From Linum tenue (Eukaryota > Streptophyta > Magnoliopsida > Malpighiales > Linaceae): a stretch of 64,000 bases of DNA. This document shows, piece after piece, positions 28,266 to 40,200 of the stretch. The stretch spans positions 65,845,676-65,909,675 of the forward strand of contig CAMGYJ010000006.1 of NCBI GenBank assembly GCA_946122785.1, given 5' to 3'. How positions within the stretch are numbered: the stretch's first letter is position 1; each line of letters begins with the position of its first letter. A program made the translations under genes and the position numbers. A model generated the notes under the pieces. The model was given only the letters and a program-made list of their open reading frames with translations, made no database searches and had not been told where the DNA came from.

Positions 28266-29626
28266 TGACTCACTCCTACTGTCACTCTAGAAAATGGCCA
28301 AATGTAACCACTTCCTAAAGCGTAGTATAGCGGGTTTGGGTTTTATTGTCAACCCGGGTCCTAGATGTGATGACTACTCGGTGAATTCTGGTTATTTAGC
28401 AGTGAACTTTTAGTGCAACTCAAGCAAACAAAAACATAAAGCAGGTAAACGATTGTTGTCAAGTCAAGAGAGGCCACCCGGATATGGTTCCCCCTATACT
28501 GCAGTTAAGTCGGATTGCAATTTACCAAGTTCAGTTTTTCATGAAAGTTATACTGCGGAAGGTTCTCAAACAGTCTGAAGTCTCGACTAAAGGTCTTCAG
28601 ACCCTCTCAATCTGAGTCTCTAGCGAGCGACTAACCTCCACTGGAGTAAACAGATTGAGGCCCTATGAACAAAACCTCCACTACCGAATTGAATTCGGTA
28701 CAGAATAGTGAATTGGCTCCTCGACTAAAGTCACCAATTCGCCACCTTCGAATAAGGATACTCTATCAACCTAGGCAGATATTATCATTCTAGGTCAAAG
28801 CAGAAACAACAGGAATTTGATCAGGATTCAAGTCATTCAATCATTCAAACCTCAATCGAATATAATCAAATCACAAACTCTGTACTTGGGTTCATACAAT
28901 CAGACCTAGCATACAAATCTAGGGTTCCCCATACCCAGATGAATGGGGGAACTACTCCATAGAGAAAGAAGCAAAAGCAGATTCAAATGCGGAAATCATA
29001 CTGTGAAGACGAATTTCTGCTCCTGGACGTTTAATCGCACTTCTCCAAGCTCAAGCCGGGCTCCAATGGTGATGAAGATCGAGCTATGGCACTTGGGAAC
29101 TCTGGTTCGTCGCTTTCTCTCTCTAGGGATCGCTTTCTCTCTCAAAAACTAGGAACCCTTTGAAAGTTGGCCTTCTTTTCCTTTTATCAGCTGCCATCGC
29201 GATACCCGGTCGAAATACCCGGTCGGGTATTTCGGGTTTCGACCGGGTATTTTCAAAACTCGCCGTTTCACTTAAGAGGAAAATCCCCGGTCGTACCTCA
29301 TAATCCCCGACCGGGGATTTAAGGCATTTGCCCGGGCCCCCTTCTGCTTCTCACGGAAACCCGAAGTGAGAAATACCCGGTCAAGGCCAGAAAATACCCG
29401 GTCGGGTATTCCTGCTTTTGGCCGGGTATTTTGGTCCAACAGCCTCCTTTGTCCCAACTTCGCTCCTTTCGACCCAGAACTCGTTTCTCCGCCTCGATTC
29501 CAACGCCGTGACCTGAAATATGACATAAACACACAACCTAGCATGAAATCGGCTTAAAACACGAGATTCCTCATCACAAACGGCTTCAGAATAGGGGTGA
29601 AAACATGTACAATTATCGGTCTATCA
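28266..29626 (-). repeat. 5' LTR of the Athila-type element
   Basis: It is a full-length copy of 20205-21564 with intact TG...CA ends on the minus strand (TGATAGACCG ... GAGTGAGTCA). The target duplication CCGCC follows at 29627-29631. Confidence 0.93.
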
Positions 29627-30266
29627 CCGCCCGTTTGAGAAGTTCTGTCAAGAACATGGAATAACGCTCAGCCTGGCATCGGTGGCGTTCCCGCAAGCGA
29701 ATGGGCAGGTGGAATCATCCAACAAGCTGATCTTGCGAGGCATAAAGAGGAGATTGGGCGAAGCGAAGGGCGCCTGGACGACAGAGCTCCCTCATATCCT
29801 TTGGGCTCATAGGACCACGCATAAAACTGCAACGGGCGAAACACCATTCGCTCTCACCTACGGATGCGAAGCGGTCGTTCCAACTGAAATCCAATTTCCA
29901 ACGCTCCACATTCGAGCTTACAATCCAGAAGAAAACCATGCCAACCTACTCCACCAGCTAAACATGACAGAAACGTGGCGGGAGGCGGCTCTAACGCGCA
30001 TAATCGCCGAGAAGGAAAAAGTGGCAAAGGCATACAATAGCGAGGTGCGCCCTCGGCCACTGGAGGAGGGCGATATGGTGCTCAAAAGAATGTTCGAGAA
30101 AAGAGAAAAAGAAAGACATGGGAAGCTGGCGGCAAACTGGGAGGGTCCCTATCTCATAAGCGACAAAATCGGGCCGAGCACTTACAAGCTCGCTACCATG
30201 GGCGGAGAAGCCATAAGCAAGACGTGGAACGCGCTGCACTTGCGCAAGTATTATTCGGCGGTGTAA
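29627..30266 (+). pseudogene. C-terminal part of the Tat integrase
   Basis: This segment resumes the integrase frame that stops at 20204. It supplies the catalytic glutamate (ANGQVE near 29700-29715) and the tail (W-E-G-P-Y-L-I, W-N-A-L-H-L-R-K-Y-Y). The frame is continuous with the upstream part once the insert and one copy of the 5-bp duplication are discounted. It ends at TAA 30264-30266. Confidence 0.92.
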
Positions 30267-30320
30267 ATTGTAATCATGTTTCGGAAATTTTCAATGCAAG
30301 CATCTTGGTATCTCTTCACG

Positions 30321-31320
30321 CCTTGGGTTATTCATAAAACGCTACCACGAAGCAGAATAACCCGCCCGCGACCCCCCTGATGGGCAGGGACTCGCTCCTA
30401 ACACGCCACCACGAAGGCAGAGCGAGGCCTTACAAAAAACGCGTCCCGGGACATGGGTTATTCATAAAACGCTACCACGAAGCAGAATAACCCGCCCGCG
30501 ACCAGCCCTGAGGGGCAGGGACTCGCTCTTAACACGCCACCACGAAGGCAGAGCGAGGTCCTACAAAAAACGCGTCCCGGGACATGGGTTATTCATAAAA
30601 CGCTACCACGAAGCAGAATAACCAGCCCGCGACCCCCCTGAGGGGCAGGGACTCGCTCCTAACACGCCACCACGAAGGCAGAGCGAGGTCCTACAAAAAA
30701 CGCGTCCCGAGACATGGGTTATTCATAAAACGCTACCACGAAGCAGAATAACCCGCCCGCGACCCGTCCTCAGGGGCAGGGACTCGCTCCTAACACGCCA
30801 CCACGAAGGCATAGCGAGGTCCTACAAAAAACGCGTCCCGGGACATGGATTATTCATAAAACGATACCACGAAGCAGAATAACCCGCCCGCGACCCGCCC
30901 TCAGGGGCAGGGACTCGCTCCTAACACGCCACCACGAAGGCAAAGCGAGGTCCTACAAAAAACGCGTCCCGGGACATGGGTTATTCATAAAACGCTACCA
31001 CGAAGCAGAATAACCCGCCCGCGACCCCCCTTAGGGGCAGGGACTCGCTCCTAACACGCCACCACGAAGGCAGAGCGAGGTCCTACAAAAAACGCGTCAC
31101 GGGACATGGGTTATTCATAAAACGCTACCACGAAGCAGAATAACCCGGCCGCGGCCCGCCCTGAGGGGCAGGGACTCGCTCCTAACACGCCACCACGAAG
31201 GCAGAGCGAGATCCTACAAAAAACGCGTCCCGAGACATGGGTTATTCATAAAACGCTACCACGAAGCAGAATAACTCGTCCGCGACCCACCATGAGGGGC
31301 AGGGACTCGCTCCTAACGCG
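30321..31320 (+). repeat. Eight tandem copies of a 130/131-bp repeat in the Tat 3' region
   Basis: The unit start gggttattcataaaacgc recurs near 30325, 30455, 30586, 30716, 30847 (gga variant), 30978, 31108 and 31239. Copies are highly similar. Each unit contains two related sub-blocks, ctaccacgaagcagaataac and gccaccacgaaggcagagc, and inverted words (gggttatt / agaataaccc). The last copy is truncated. Tandem repeats at this place are typical of Tat/Ogre elements. Confidence 0.93.
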
Positions 31321-31508
31321 CAAAGAAAAAATGCAAAGAAGATATGCATGGATGACGGTGTGCAAAAAGGAGTAGAATTAACAAAGGTTGGGAAGACCGC
31401 ATTAGAGCGGCAATGTCAGAAGTACGGAAAAATACTTAAAGGTTACAGGCATCAAGTTCACAGTCGAGGACATACTCGACTTCAAAATAAAAGAGGCAAC
31501 ACAATGTC

Positions 31509-34077
31509 TTAAGAGGTGTCTCCGCCGCGGGAACTCGCCTCGTCACCCCCCGCATCCGCCGCCGGATCTTTCTCGGAGTTGACGTCACCTTCAGAGGACC
31601 CCCAAGCTACGACCGCATCCCACACGGCATCCGTATCCCACTCCAGATCCGGGTGCTCACGGCGGAACAGATGGCGGATGGAGGCAACGGTATCAGAGAT
31701 TGCCTTGGATCTTTTGGCGTCATCGATCTTTCGGAAGGCGGGTGATAGCAGATATGACGCAACAGCAGACTTAGCCGCAGCATCAACTTCGGTCTTGTGC
31801 CTAAGCACGCTCTCCACCTGAGCCTTCTCTATCTCGTCCACACGTCCGCGCAATCGAGTTACGTCCGCCTCCAAAATCTCTTTGTCAGCCATCAGGGTAT
31901 TCACTTTCTGGACTCCGCGAGACAGATCCGCTCGAAGATCCTTAATGGTGTCAGCAAACTCCTTCTCCAACTCGGCCTTAGACTCCGCACGGAACGCAGT
32001 CCGCCCCTTGAGAGACTCCGCCTCCAGCTCCCCGATCCGCTTTCGCAGTTTCTCCTCCTCCACCTCCCCGCGCAAGCTCGCCATATGGAGCTTCTCGTTG
32101 GTCATCCCAATTTGAGACAAGCCAACGCCAGCCTACGAATGCAAGTAATTTTTCCCATCAGGTTATGCACGAAAGTGATAAAAAAAGATTTCAAGTAGCG
32201 AATACTTACCGCAAGAAGGAAACGGGCAGCGGTCCCCACCCAGTGCCTGGTCGAAGGATCTTCCGCTTCCGTATACTCGGGCGGGACGAGAAGTTTACTG
32301 GATAACTCGTGAAGCATCCGGCGGGCACAATCTTATCGCAGGGAGGAGTGAGTGGAGAAGTCCACTGTCTCGGTCAATGAAGTCGCCTTCGGTTTCTTGC
32401 GACCCTCATCATTCTCGCCCGCGGGACTTTCAGCAATACGCTTCCCAAGGTCCCGAACCTTACGTGCAGGCTCAGCACTGGCCTGCACGGTCATCAACCC
32501 GCCTGCCCCGCTGGCAAGTGTGGTTTGGACAGCTGACGTGGGGGGCTTACTCAGAGGAACGATCGCTTTTGGAGGGGCGGAGGCGCTAGCAGGAGGCCCG
32601 GCTTTCGAGGGAGCCTGGGAAGCGGTTCCCGTCTTGGAGGCAGTGAGCTTCCCCCGCCTTGGAGGCCTTGCCATCATCGCCACGCTCCCAAAGTGCATGG
32701 CTACAAAAAGAGAGCGAGTCAAAAACATAGAATGCACACACAATTATAAATGGGAAGCGTATCAATTGCGCTACTGAGTACTGACCATCTCCAAAGAGCT
32801 CAGTCAGAATTGACCTCACAGAATCAGTTCCCCCCGACTTCAAGTTAAAAGGAGAGAAATCAGCAAGGCGACCGGCATGGTCCTTTTGAGAATCCAAGGT
32901 CCAGAGCTTCACGTCCCAATTTTCCTTCCGGCCGTAGGCGTAGCCCGTCCTAGGCTCCTTGTCACCCGAATACCATTTCGAAGTAGGCTTGGCATAGAAA
33001 AAATCTTTAAACCAGGCATTATCAAGCTTGGGAGACCCGGTTACAAAACCATATGCTTTGTCCCGCCTACCGAAGGACCAGACGTTGGAAACCCGTCGGA
33101 GGCCATATATAAACCGGAAAGCGGCGAACGACGGTTCAACTCCAAGTCTCTGACACGCCAGCTTGTAGGCACACGCGTGAAAAATAATAGTGGGCGACAA
33201 TCGGCTAAGCGTGCAATTCAAGCACAGGAGCGTTTGGGTGATAAGGGGTCAAGGGGGAAACGCAAACCCAACTTAAGCTGCTCGGTGTATATGGTTATCC
33301 AGCCTTTTGGACACGTGCCAGCTCGGGAAGTCGAAGATGGGGCGGCGTATTTCCAATCGGTCAGGAGCTGGTGGTTTCTAAGGCGGGTGAGGATCGTTAA
33401 AGGTGTAAGCTTGCTGTACCTGTCAGGCCCCCGTTCGAAAGCACGAACGGGTACTTCCCGCTTCCCCCACATATGCTCGTGCAAACGTATGTGGTATGTG
33501 TTATCCGCCACCGCCGGGTAGCTCTGATCCGAGGAGTCCTCCGAAAGGTCAATGGAAGGCGAGTCAGGCTGCTCGGGAGAATTTTGCTCATCAATACTAA
33601 GCCCCCCATCAGAACTCACGCTCGCTACGGAGACGTCATCAAAACTTGCCAGATTATCCCCCATGGCGGAAGCGTCTCCCCTAGGTGCTACATTTTCTAC
33701 GCCCACACCCAAAGCAACATCGGTCAATTCATATGACCCGTCCCCAACTCTACCCAGCAAATACCGACCATCGTCCGACCAAGAGCCACCAAAATCAAAA
33801 TCTATCTCACTAAAATCCCAGTCAAGACCAAACGTACTAAATGGCGATAAAGAGTTCAAGTGGAGCATACCTTGAGCGGCGGCGTTATAGGATCTGTAAC
33901 CGTGTCCGACGAGTCCAGATTGATCGTCATGGGAGTAGGGGTGGACGATGCGGCAGCGGCGGTGCCGCGGTTTCTAGAAACAGCGGCGACGATGCCGGCG
34001 GCTGACCTTTTCCGGCTAGGCGAAGACCCGGAACCGACGGACGGCGGCGGAAGCGATGATCCATCTTCTCCAGCCAT
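31509..34077 (-). pseudogene. Antisense ORF of the Tat element (gypsy-type putative transposase domain plus coiled coil)
   Basis: Coding-like segments run opposite to gag-pol between the tandem repeats and the 3' LTR. They start at an ATG at 34075-34077 with a serine/proline-rich N-terminus. Next is a domain resembling the plant 'putative gypsy type transposon' family (about 32790-33400: L-R-F-P-L-D-P-L, F-H-A-C-A-Y-K-L-A, P-K-L-D-N-A-W-F-K-D-F-F). The C-terminus is a heptad-rich coiled coil (31510-32130). Two introns have good splice sites and phase: 32701-32785 (85 bp) and 32133-32209 (77 bp). A frameshift near 33235 and an in-frame TAA at 32333-32335 break it. Known Tat-lineage elements carry antisense ORFs here; their role is unknown. 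Confidence 0.78.
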
Positions 34078-34538
34078 TGTCAGAAACGCCAAAATGGAAG
34101 CAAACACGGATAATTGGAGGAATAGAAGGCTCGCTGCAACAATGGCGACAGTCGAAAAGAAAAAGGTCTGAAGAGTAACCGACTGGAAAAAGAGAGAATC
34201 AGAGCATCAAAGCAAGGAAGAAGAGAAGAAATACCTCCGGTCGATTCTCTGGGTAGCTTTTTAAATGAGAGGGCTCGGTTTCCAGAGGTGACGGTTCGCT
34301 AACCCTAGGGAGGGCTATATAGCGTAATCATATCAACGATCACTTCTGTTCCGTGGAAAATCGTGTCGTCAGACACGTGGCAGTAAGAGGATAGGAACGG
34401 CCCGAGGCGTTCGCCCCCGATTTGACGCCCGGGGGGGAAGGTTTCCCTAGGCGGTTCCTTGATTTAGAGGGTGATCCCGCCCTGAGTTTAAAAGACCAGC
34501 CGCCCAAACCCGGGGGCTTTACCCGCCTGCGGGACAAA

Positions 34539-35122
34539 TGTTGGGCCGGAATGGATCGCCATCTAAATCAAGGCCCGTGGACATAGGAGGTGGCCCAAAA
34601 GGGAAAAAGCCGAAAGAAAGCCCAAGCGTGAGTAGGGCCGGCCCAATCTCCGATCGGGACAAGCACAACGCGTTAACGCCTAGGAGGAGCACGACTGGTG
34701 GGGCCAGAATACTGACAACGCATTAAATAACGTCGTGGGCGTGCCTCGGGGAATGAGTACGAGGTATTGGATCTAACAAGGTGTCAGGAGGACAGGGTAT
34801 AAATAAGGAACAACCGCCACATTTAAGAGGGGCTGCCATTTACTCACTCTCACTCTATTTTTCCTCATCCTCTCTCTCTCTCTCTACTCTTTCTCTCTCT
34901 GTTTACTCTCTCTCTCTCTCTCTCTCTATTTACTCTCGCTCTCTCTACTTACCATCTATCTCAGCTGTTTACTTATCCCCCCACACTAACTTAAGCATCG
35001 GAGAGCGTCCCGGGCCACGCCCCGGACCTTTTCTGCAGGACACGGAAGCCTCCCATATCAAGAAGTCCGCGGATTCCTCACTGGTCTTCACAAAACCGCC
35101 TGGCACTTTCTAGGCGTAAACA
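34539..35122 (+). repeat. 3' LTR of the Tat element
   Basis: The complete LTR begins TGTTGGGCCGG and ends GCGTAAACA. It is preceded by a G-rich stretch (cccgggggctttaccc, ending before 34539) that likely holds the polypurine tract. A TATA box (tataaata) lies near 34799-34806 and CT microsatellites at 34870-34930. Right-flanking host DNA begins at 35123. Confidence 0.93.
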
Positions 35123-36293
35123 GTTTTCACTCTAAAATTGTCCAGCAAAGCCTAAACCCGGGAGCAAACCAATCTCATACCGTTGCATGAAAGCATTCAA
35201 TCTGTAGCGTCCCCCAACCACGGAGATATCCAGTACACCAGCTATGTCCAAGATGCTCACGAGTCACGAATCACTACAACGGTACAACCACAATACGCCC
35301 TTCATGTGATTAGAGACTGCCCCTGTGCAAGAACATCCCTTCTCTCTGTTGTTCGTTCTTCGCAACGGAACTCCAAGAATAGTTTCCTACGATTTTGATT
35401 CGTGAATGAGCAGAGATTACCCCAAAGGTTCTCTCCGGTCTCTACAACGTTACTTCGACTTGTTTTCCAAATTCCGTCACATCAAACAAATATAGCAAAC
35501 CTATATAACAAACTACAAAAACATAGACAACAGCAGAAGAAAGAAAAAAACACAACTATGAATTCAGGTCTCGATGGACATAAAAGAACGAACTTGTCAT
35601 GGTAATAATAAAACTTTTTACAGAAACAAGCCCTGCTGATAGACTGCAAACACAGCTGATGACCGGACATTCAAGAGCTAGTTAGCATTTTAAAATGCAG
35701 CATTATGTTCACGAAATTAGGAACCAGAACAATCTGTTTTCAACAGCATTTTTTATTGCACGAAGGGAACCTGTTCCGAGTCTCAATTTTAGGTACACAG
35801 TTTGATACCACCACTGAAGAACTCCACACTTCTTTGGCTATTCGGATGCATACCTGCAAACCCAGCAAAGTTCATTTCTTAGATCTTTGCTGTCATCCAT
35901 ATACCATACACAAGATCACTCCAGTGGAATAACTAGATAATTTTCCTTGCAACAACAGCACGTGTTAAGTTGTACAAATGGGTAAATGTTCAACATTGGC
36001 CATCAAACTAACAACATTGCGAGCGATACCACAGACATGCCAAAAAATTTCTTGGTTTCGACTGAAGCAAATTTTATACCATGTTAAGACACTGGTGCTG
36101 ATATGAGACTATTTCATAAAAGAGGTAAATCAGCTAGGGCTAATCATGGTGACATTGTAGAACTCCACATCATTGCAACCGATAGGTAAGGATCTCAGCT
36201 CCATTCGAATTATATCATTGTTGAAAGACCATCTCACACATCATTCAAGGGTAGCATTCCCTTCATTACTAGTTCTCCTACTTGCATACTTCC
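35123..36293. other. Intergenic region between the Tat element and NDUB2
   Basis: Frames here are short and without recognisable motifs. The right part should include the 3' UTR of the minus-strand NDUB2 gene. No transposon ends were found. Confidence 0.35.
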
Positions 36294-37265
36294 TCAATAG
36301 TCATTCAAGTCTCGATGCGACAAAACATAAGATAAATTATCACTACGTATTGATTGAGTGCATCTAAACAGAAACAAAATAGGAAATTGTACATAGTGTC
36401 CATGGCCATGATCATCACTGTGGCCATCCCATGGATGTCTCCAGCCCTAAAACACAGACCGCGAAACACAATCACATCAAGGAGCAAAGCCCCAAAATCT
36501 CAATAACAATGCTAAACAAAAGAAATTTGCTCTTACCAACACCACAGGACCATCCTGCTTAGCCCTGTACAGAACCCAAAACCTGAATCGACAGAATCCA
36601 TCACAAAGAATCAGATATCCGCATTTAAAAGCTCCATTACATGCTTCAAAACACTATAGATAGCATTTCTTGTAGCTTATTTTAGTGTGCAATCAATTTG
36701 CCAAGCTCAATACACGAGTTCTTTGCAGTCCCTATACAGATTCACCCAGTCATCAAACCCATTAGGTCCACCTACTTATCTCAATGCATTTAAAGTGAAT
36801 CCCTTAACAGCAGAGCTGTATTGTTTTTGAATCCATTTCCAGCAACATACCATTCGTTTCCAGCTCCATACAGCAATCCGACATGCATTTCCACGACCAT
36901 TGATGAATTCAATCCACTACTAACCTTCACCCCAATAAATCCCATTCCCCATTCAACAAATCCTAACAGATTCGATCTGAGCACCCAATTCGAGTCCTAA
37001 CGGATAGATAGATAGCATTCATTTCAGCTCCATTGATCAACCCACAGCGAAATCAATTAACCAAATCAAGAAACGGAGAAAATGAAGGGCAAAAAGAAAG
37101 CTCAGAGAGACTGCAACAGTTTTCATAGGAGGACCAGGCGAAGGAGAAGTAGAAAACGCACCACATGACGGCGCAGAGGCCCTTTCCGGTGACCGTGTGC
37201 CACCGCTTCGGCTGGTGCATAGTCAAGCCCTTGTAAGTGATGCCATCGCCGTGCCCTCCGCCCAT
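36294..37265 (-). CDS. Mitochondrial complex I subunit NDUB2 (NDUFB2-like), three small exons
   Basis: The protein is an accessory subunit of the NADH dehydrogenase membrane arm. Exons 37265-37162, 36582-36537 and 36446-36294 join in frame with GT-AG introns and give 100 aa. Residues 1-60 match the plant subunit closely: glycine/histidine N-terminus, I-T-Y-K-G, W-H-T-V-T-G-K-G-L-C-A-V-M-W, then Y-R-A-K-Q-D-G-P-V-V and G-W-R-H-P-W. Homologues usually stop soon after the histidine/aspartate-rich tail, at about 70 aa. Here the frame runs on for about 30 residues, so the extension may be a lost stop codon or an unrecognised 3' splice. A single open frame covers only exon 1, so the gene is easily missed. 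Confidence 0.88.
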
Positions 37266-40200
37266 CGCTCGATCGATTAAACCAAATCACAGTCCGTAAA
37301 TTGGTGGAGAACGAAATCGGTCTTTCCTCCTGGAGATGTGATTGCTAACGGAGTTTTCAACGAACCTCTCGCCTTTCTCCTTCGATGTTTGCCTGCCTAC
37401 CTGCCTGCCTGCGCCCTGCGGTGCGTTGTGCGCATTCGATTCGCTCATCGGTCTATCGGGCCTGATATGGCCATCAATTCTTGGCCCAAAGAAAGACATC
37501 GTAGCCCACTACAAGAGAAGTTCATTACATTTTCACATCAGATGCTACAAAGAAGCCACATTGATCAATTCTTGGAAAAGTGATTATCCAATTCCGGTGG
37601 TAATTTGCGTATGGACAAAAAAATTATAATTAATAGTTCGGGATACTCTGAAATTTGAAAAATTATTAGTGTATTCTCGTTTGTAGTTTGCGTATGGGAA
37701 TATAAGTGGTAGTTTGGGTAATTCAAATCCGAGACACTACTATTATTAATAAATACAATTTTCTTCAGGCTACAACTTTTTTGTCGTTCTATTCTAAACA
37801 CTGTGTAATAGCAAAACCATATTCTCTATCTTTAATTATTTTCAAAACCTAACAATCAATCTAATTGCAAGCTACCCTTAATTTGTATTGATTTTATGGT
37901 TGTATGACAAGTGTTAAAGTGTCTTTTCAGCTTTGAGTTACATCTAGAACAAATTTACAACTTTAATATGCGCCAGTTCGTGAATGATTGTCTAGCAGGA
38001 TATATCGAGAGAAATTTGTTGAGCAGTGTAGACACCAAGTGTATTTTACAATTTTTTTAGAATGTGAAATACATCATAGTCTTTTTTTTTAACTTGTACG
38101 AGTTGTATATTTTCTAATTTAAGAATTATTTAATTCTATTAATTTTATTTTAATTTATTTTTGAAAGAGGACACCCCATGTAAAATTTGTGGGTCCGATA
38201 CAGCTTGACATAATCCTAACATTTTCAAGCTAATGGAACTCTATTGTAATTCATGAATCCGATCAATTTGTCAACTCTTCCTACAATATCAAAATTGGGA
38301 GATCTTTCTTGTACGACAAATATTCGAAGACAACCTTTATGTCGTTAACTTGTGTATCTATTACTAAAATTGTATGGCTCAAAGCAAGCATCAAGGCAAT
38401 GGTTTGCTAAAATCACTTTCGCTCTCCTGAGTTTTGGTTATACACAATCCAACCGTGAAGTAATATTGACTTGACAACATGATACTGACTTGGAAGAGAT
38501 TCATGAAGGTCAACATTCCAAAAGTTTAATAATTTAACTAAGAAAAGATATACAAAATTATTAACGATAACGCAAAAAATGCTAATACTTTGATACATTA
38601 TGAAAGATTTGGATAATTAATAGAATTTTAATAGGTTTGGATAAAATAAAAGAATATGAAAAAGGTTTGGATAAAAAATAGACATTGCCCTTTTTATTGA
38701 TAATGAGTAGGACATGGTTGATCTAATGTAGTTTTTGCAATCTCAGTTTAAGATTTGTGATCGCGGCACACATAATTATTCTTGGGGCTTGAGATTGCTC
38801 GATCACGGGGGAATGAATATTTTTCATAACACTAACTTGTTAGAAGATACTAGTAGATATGCAGACTCCAAACCTGTGATTACTTGAGGATGAAATTCTC
38901 TTTAGGAAGATCATTGTACGATTACACTATTTCACCATCACAATTCACACGTCTTGGCCATACCATTTATGTTTAACAATTGTGTTATTATCAAGCTGCT
39001 CCAACTACCACACATATGTAACTTGTTATAGGATACCTCAAGAATGCTCCAGGACAAGGATTATAAGTATGACATGCTACTAAGGGGTATAATGGATCGG
39101 AATGGGTTTCTTGCCCGGATACAAGGCGCTTAATGATAAGATATCGTGTTTATTTGAACATATAATTAATCATCTGAAAAATCCAAGATACAACAAGATT
39201 CTGAATTCTTATTTAACATCCTAATTTTTTAAAATTTAATCCACCAAACCCGCAATTGAAAAGAAAAAATAATGACGTCATTTAATATATAATCCTAATA
39301 ATTGAATAATTTATTAACATTAATAGTCTTTATAGTTCAAATAATACGGTTAATTATTGATATTCTTAAGTTTCATAGCAATATAGTTATAGATTTTATT
39401 TTATATAATATATGGACGTGCGTCTTAGGAAAAATTATCCGCGATTATATTTGTGAACCAATAGGTACCATGCACCTACTTGTATCCATTGGATCGGGTT
39501 GAATTTTCTCTTCCAGAACACAATATATATATTGCCGATTTTTTACGCGGATAATGCACCTAAATTATATATGAATTTGGAAAACCGCCACCTATTACCA
39601 TCCCTAGTAAGTCCTAACTATAAGCCAGTAAGTATGAAAGCAAGTAGATATTTCCACATGTGTGGAATAGGAGTGGCCTTATGACCAATAAACATCGTAG
39701 AGCAAACCATTGTGAGCCACACACATGGTAAGTTATAAAGTTAATGGGAAAAGAAATTCTCGAAAAGCTCCTGAAACCAACACAATAATTTTGAAAGCCA
39801 GAAGCAAATAAAGCTCCAAGAAAGTAAAAGGCGCAGATGCAATTGGGACAAAGAAACCCTACCACTAAGGACTATTTACAGGCAGAAAGAAAGAAACAAG
39901 GCAATGGCCGGGTAGCTTCCGATAATCCGGCCATCGCCAGTATACACTATTACTACCAAATGGTATTATGTAAAGTAGGTCGATACTCATACTACAACAA
40001 ACAAAGGAAGCTTCCCATCATAAAAGACACTTATAGTCTACCAGACTACCACTATCATAAAAACAATGTTTATTTTCTCGTTTGTATAATGTAATTATAC
40101 GTTTTATCTATGACTAAAAAGAAAACTTGTCTGGAAAATCTTGAGAGATCCCGATATAGTACATGTGTCAAATTATGTTAAAATTTGGAGATTTGTTACT

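Larger units (their letters stand above)
20205..29626 (-). mobile_element. Athila-type LTR retrotransposon nested in the Tat integrase, lacking RT, RNase H and most of integrase
   Basis: Two LTRs of about 1360 bp flank a minus-strand internal region. It has a tRNA-Asp type primer site, a gag-protease ORF, a relic of the integrase C-terminus, an Athila ORF-1-like pseudogene and a polypurine tract. The flanking 5-bp duplication CCGCC is exact. Everything between the protease and the integrase tail is missing, so the copy needs enzymes in trans. The two LTRs differ at about 22 positions plus one indel by eye, which points to an insertion that is recent on a genomic scale. Confidence 0.93.
15063..35122 (+). 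mobile_element. Tat-lineage Ty3/gypsy retrotransposon, interrupted by an Athila-type element
   Basis: Two related LTRs (15063-15623 and 34539-35122) flank a primer site, gag, protease, reverse transcriptase, RNase H, a second RNase H-like domain and integrase. A 3' non-coding region with 130-bp tandem repeats and an antisense gene follows. The second RNase H, the 3' tandem repeats and the antisense ORF place it in the Tat/Ogre/Retand group. A 9422-bp Athila-type element with CCGCC target duplication (20200-20204 and 29627-29631) splits the integrase. Without that insert the element would be about 10.6 kb. Two nonsense codons, two frameshifts and the insertion make it non-autonomous. The 5' LTR lacks its first nine bases and no outer target duplication was found. 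Confidence 0.93.

Noticed and set aside
33869..33902. A 34-nt intron joining the first two segments of the Tat antisense ORF
   Set aside because: Plant introns are rarely shorter than about 60-70 nt. A frameshift or a different first exon is more likely.
35183..35605. Short plus-strand frames right of the Tat 3' LTR as a disrupted gene
   Set aside because: No frame shows a recognisable product, and the left flank of the Tat element shows no matching half.
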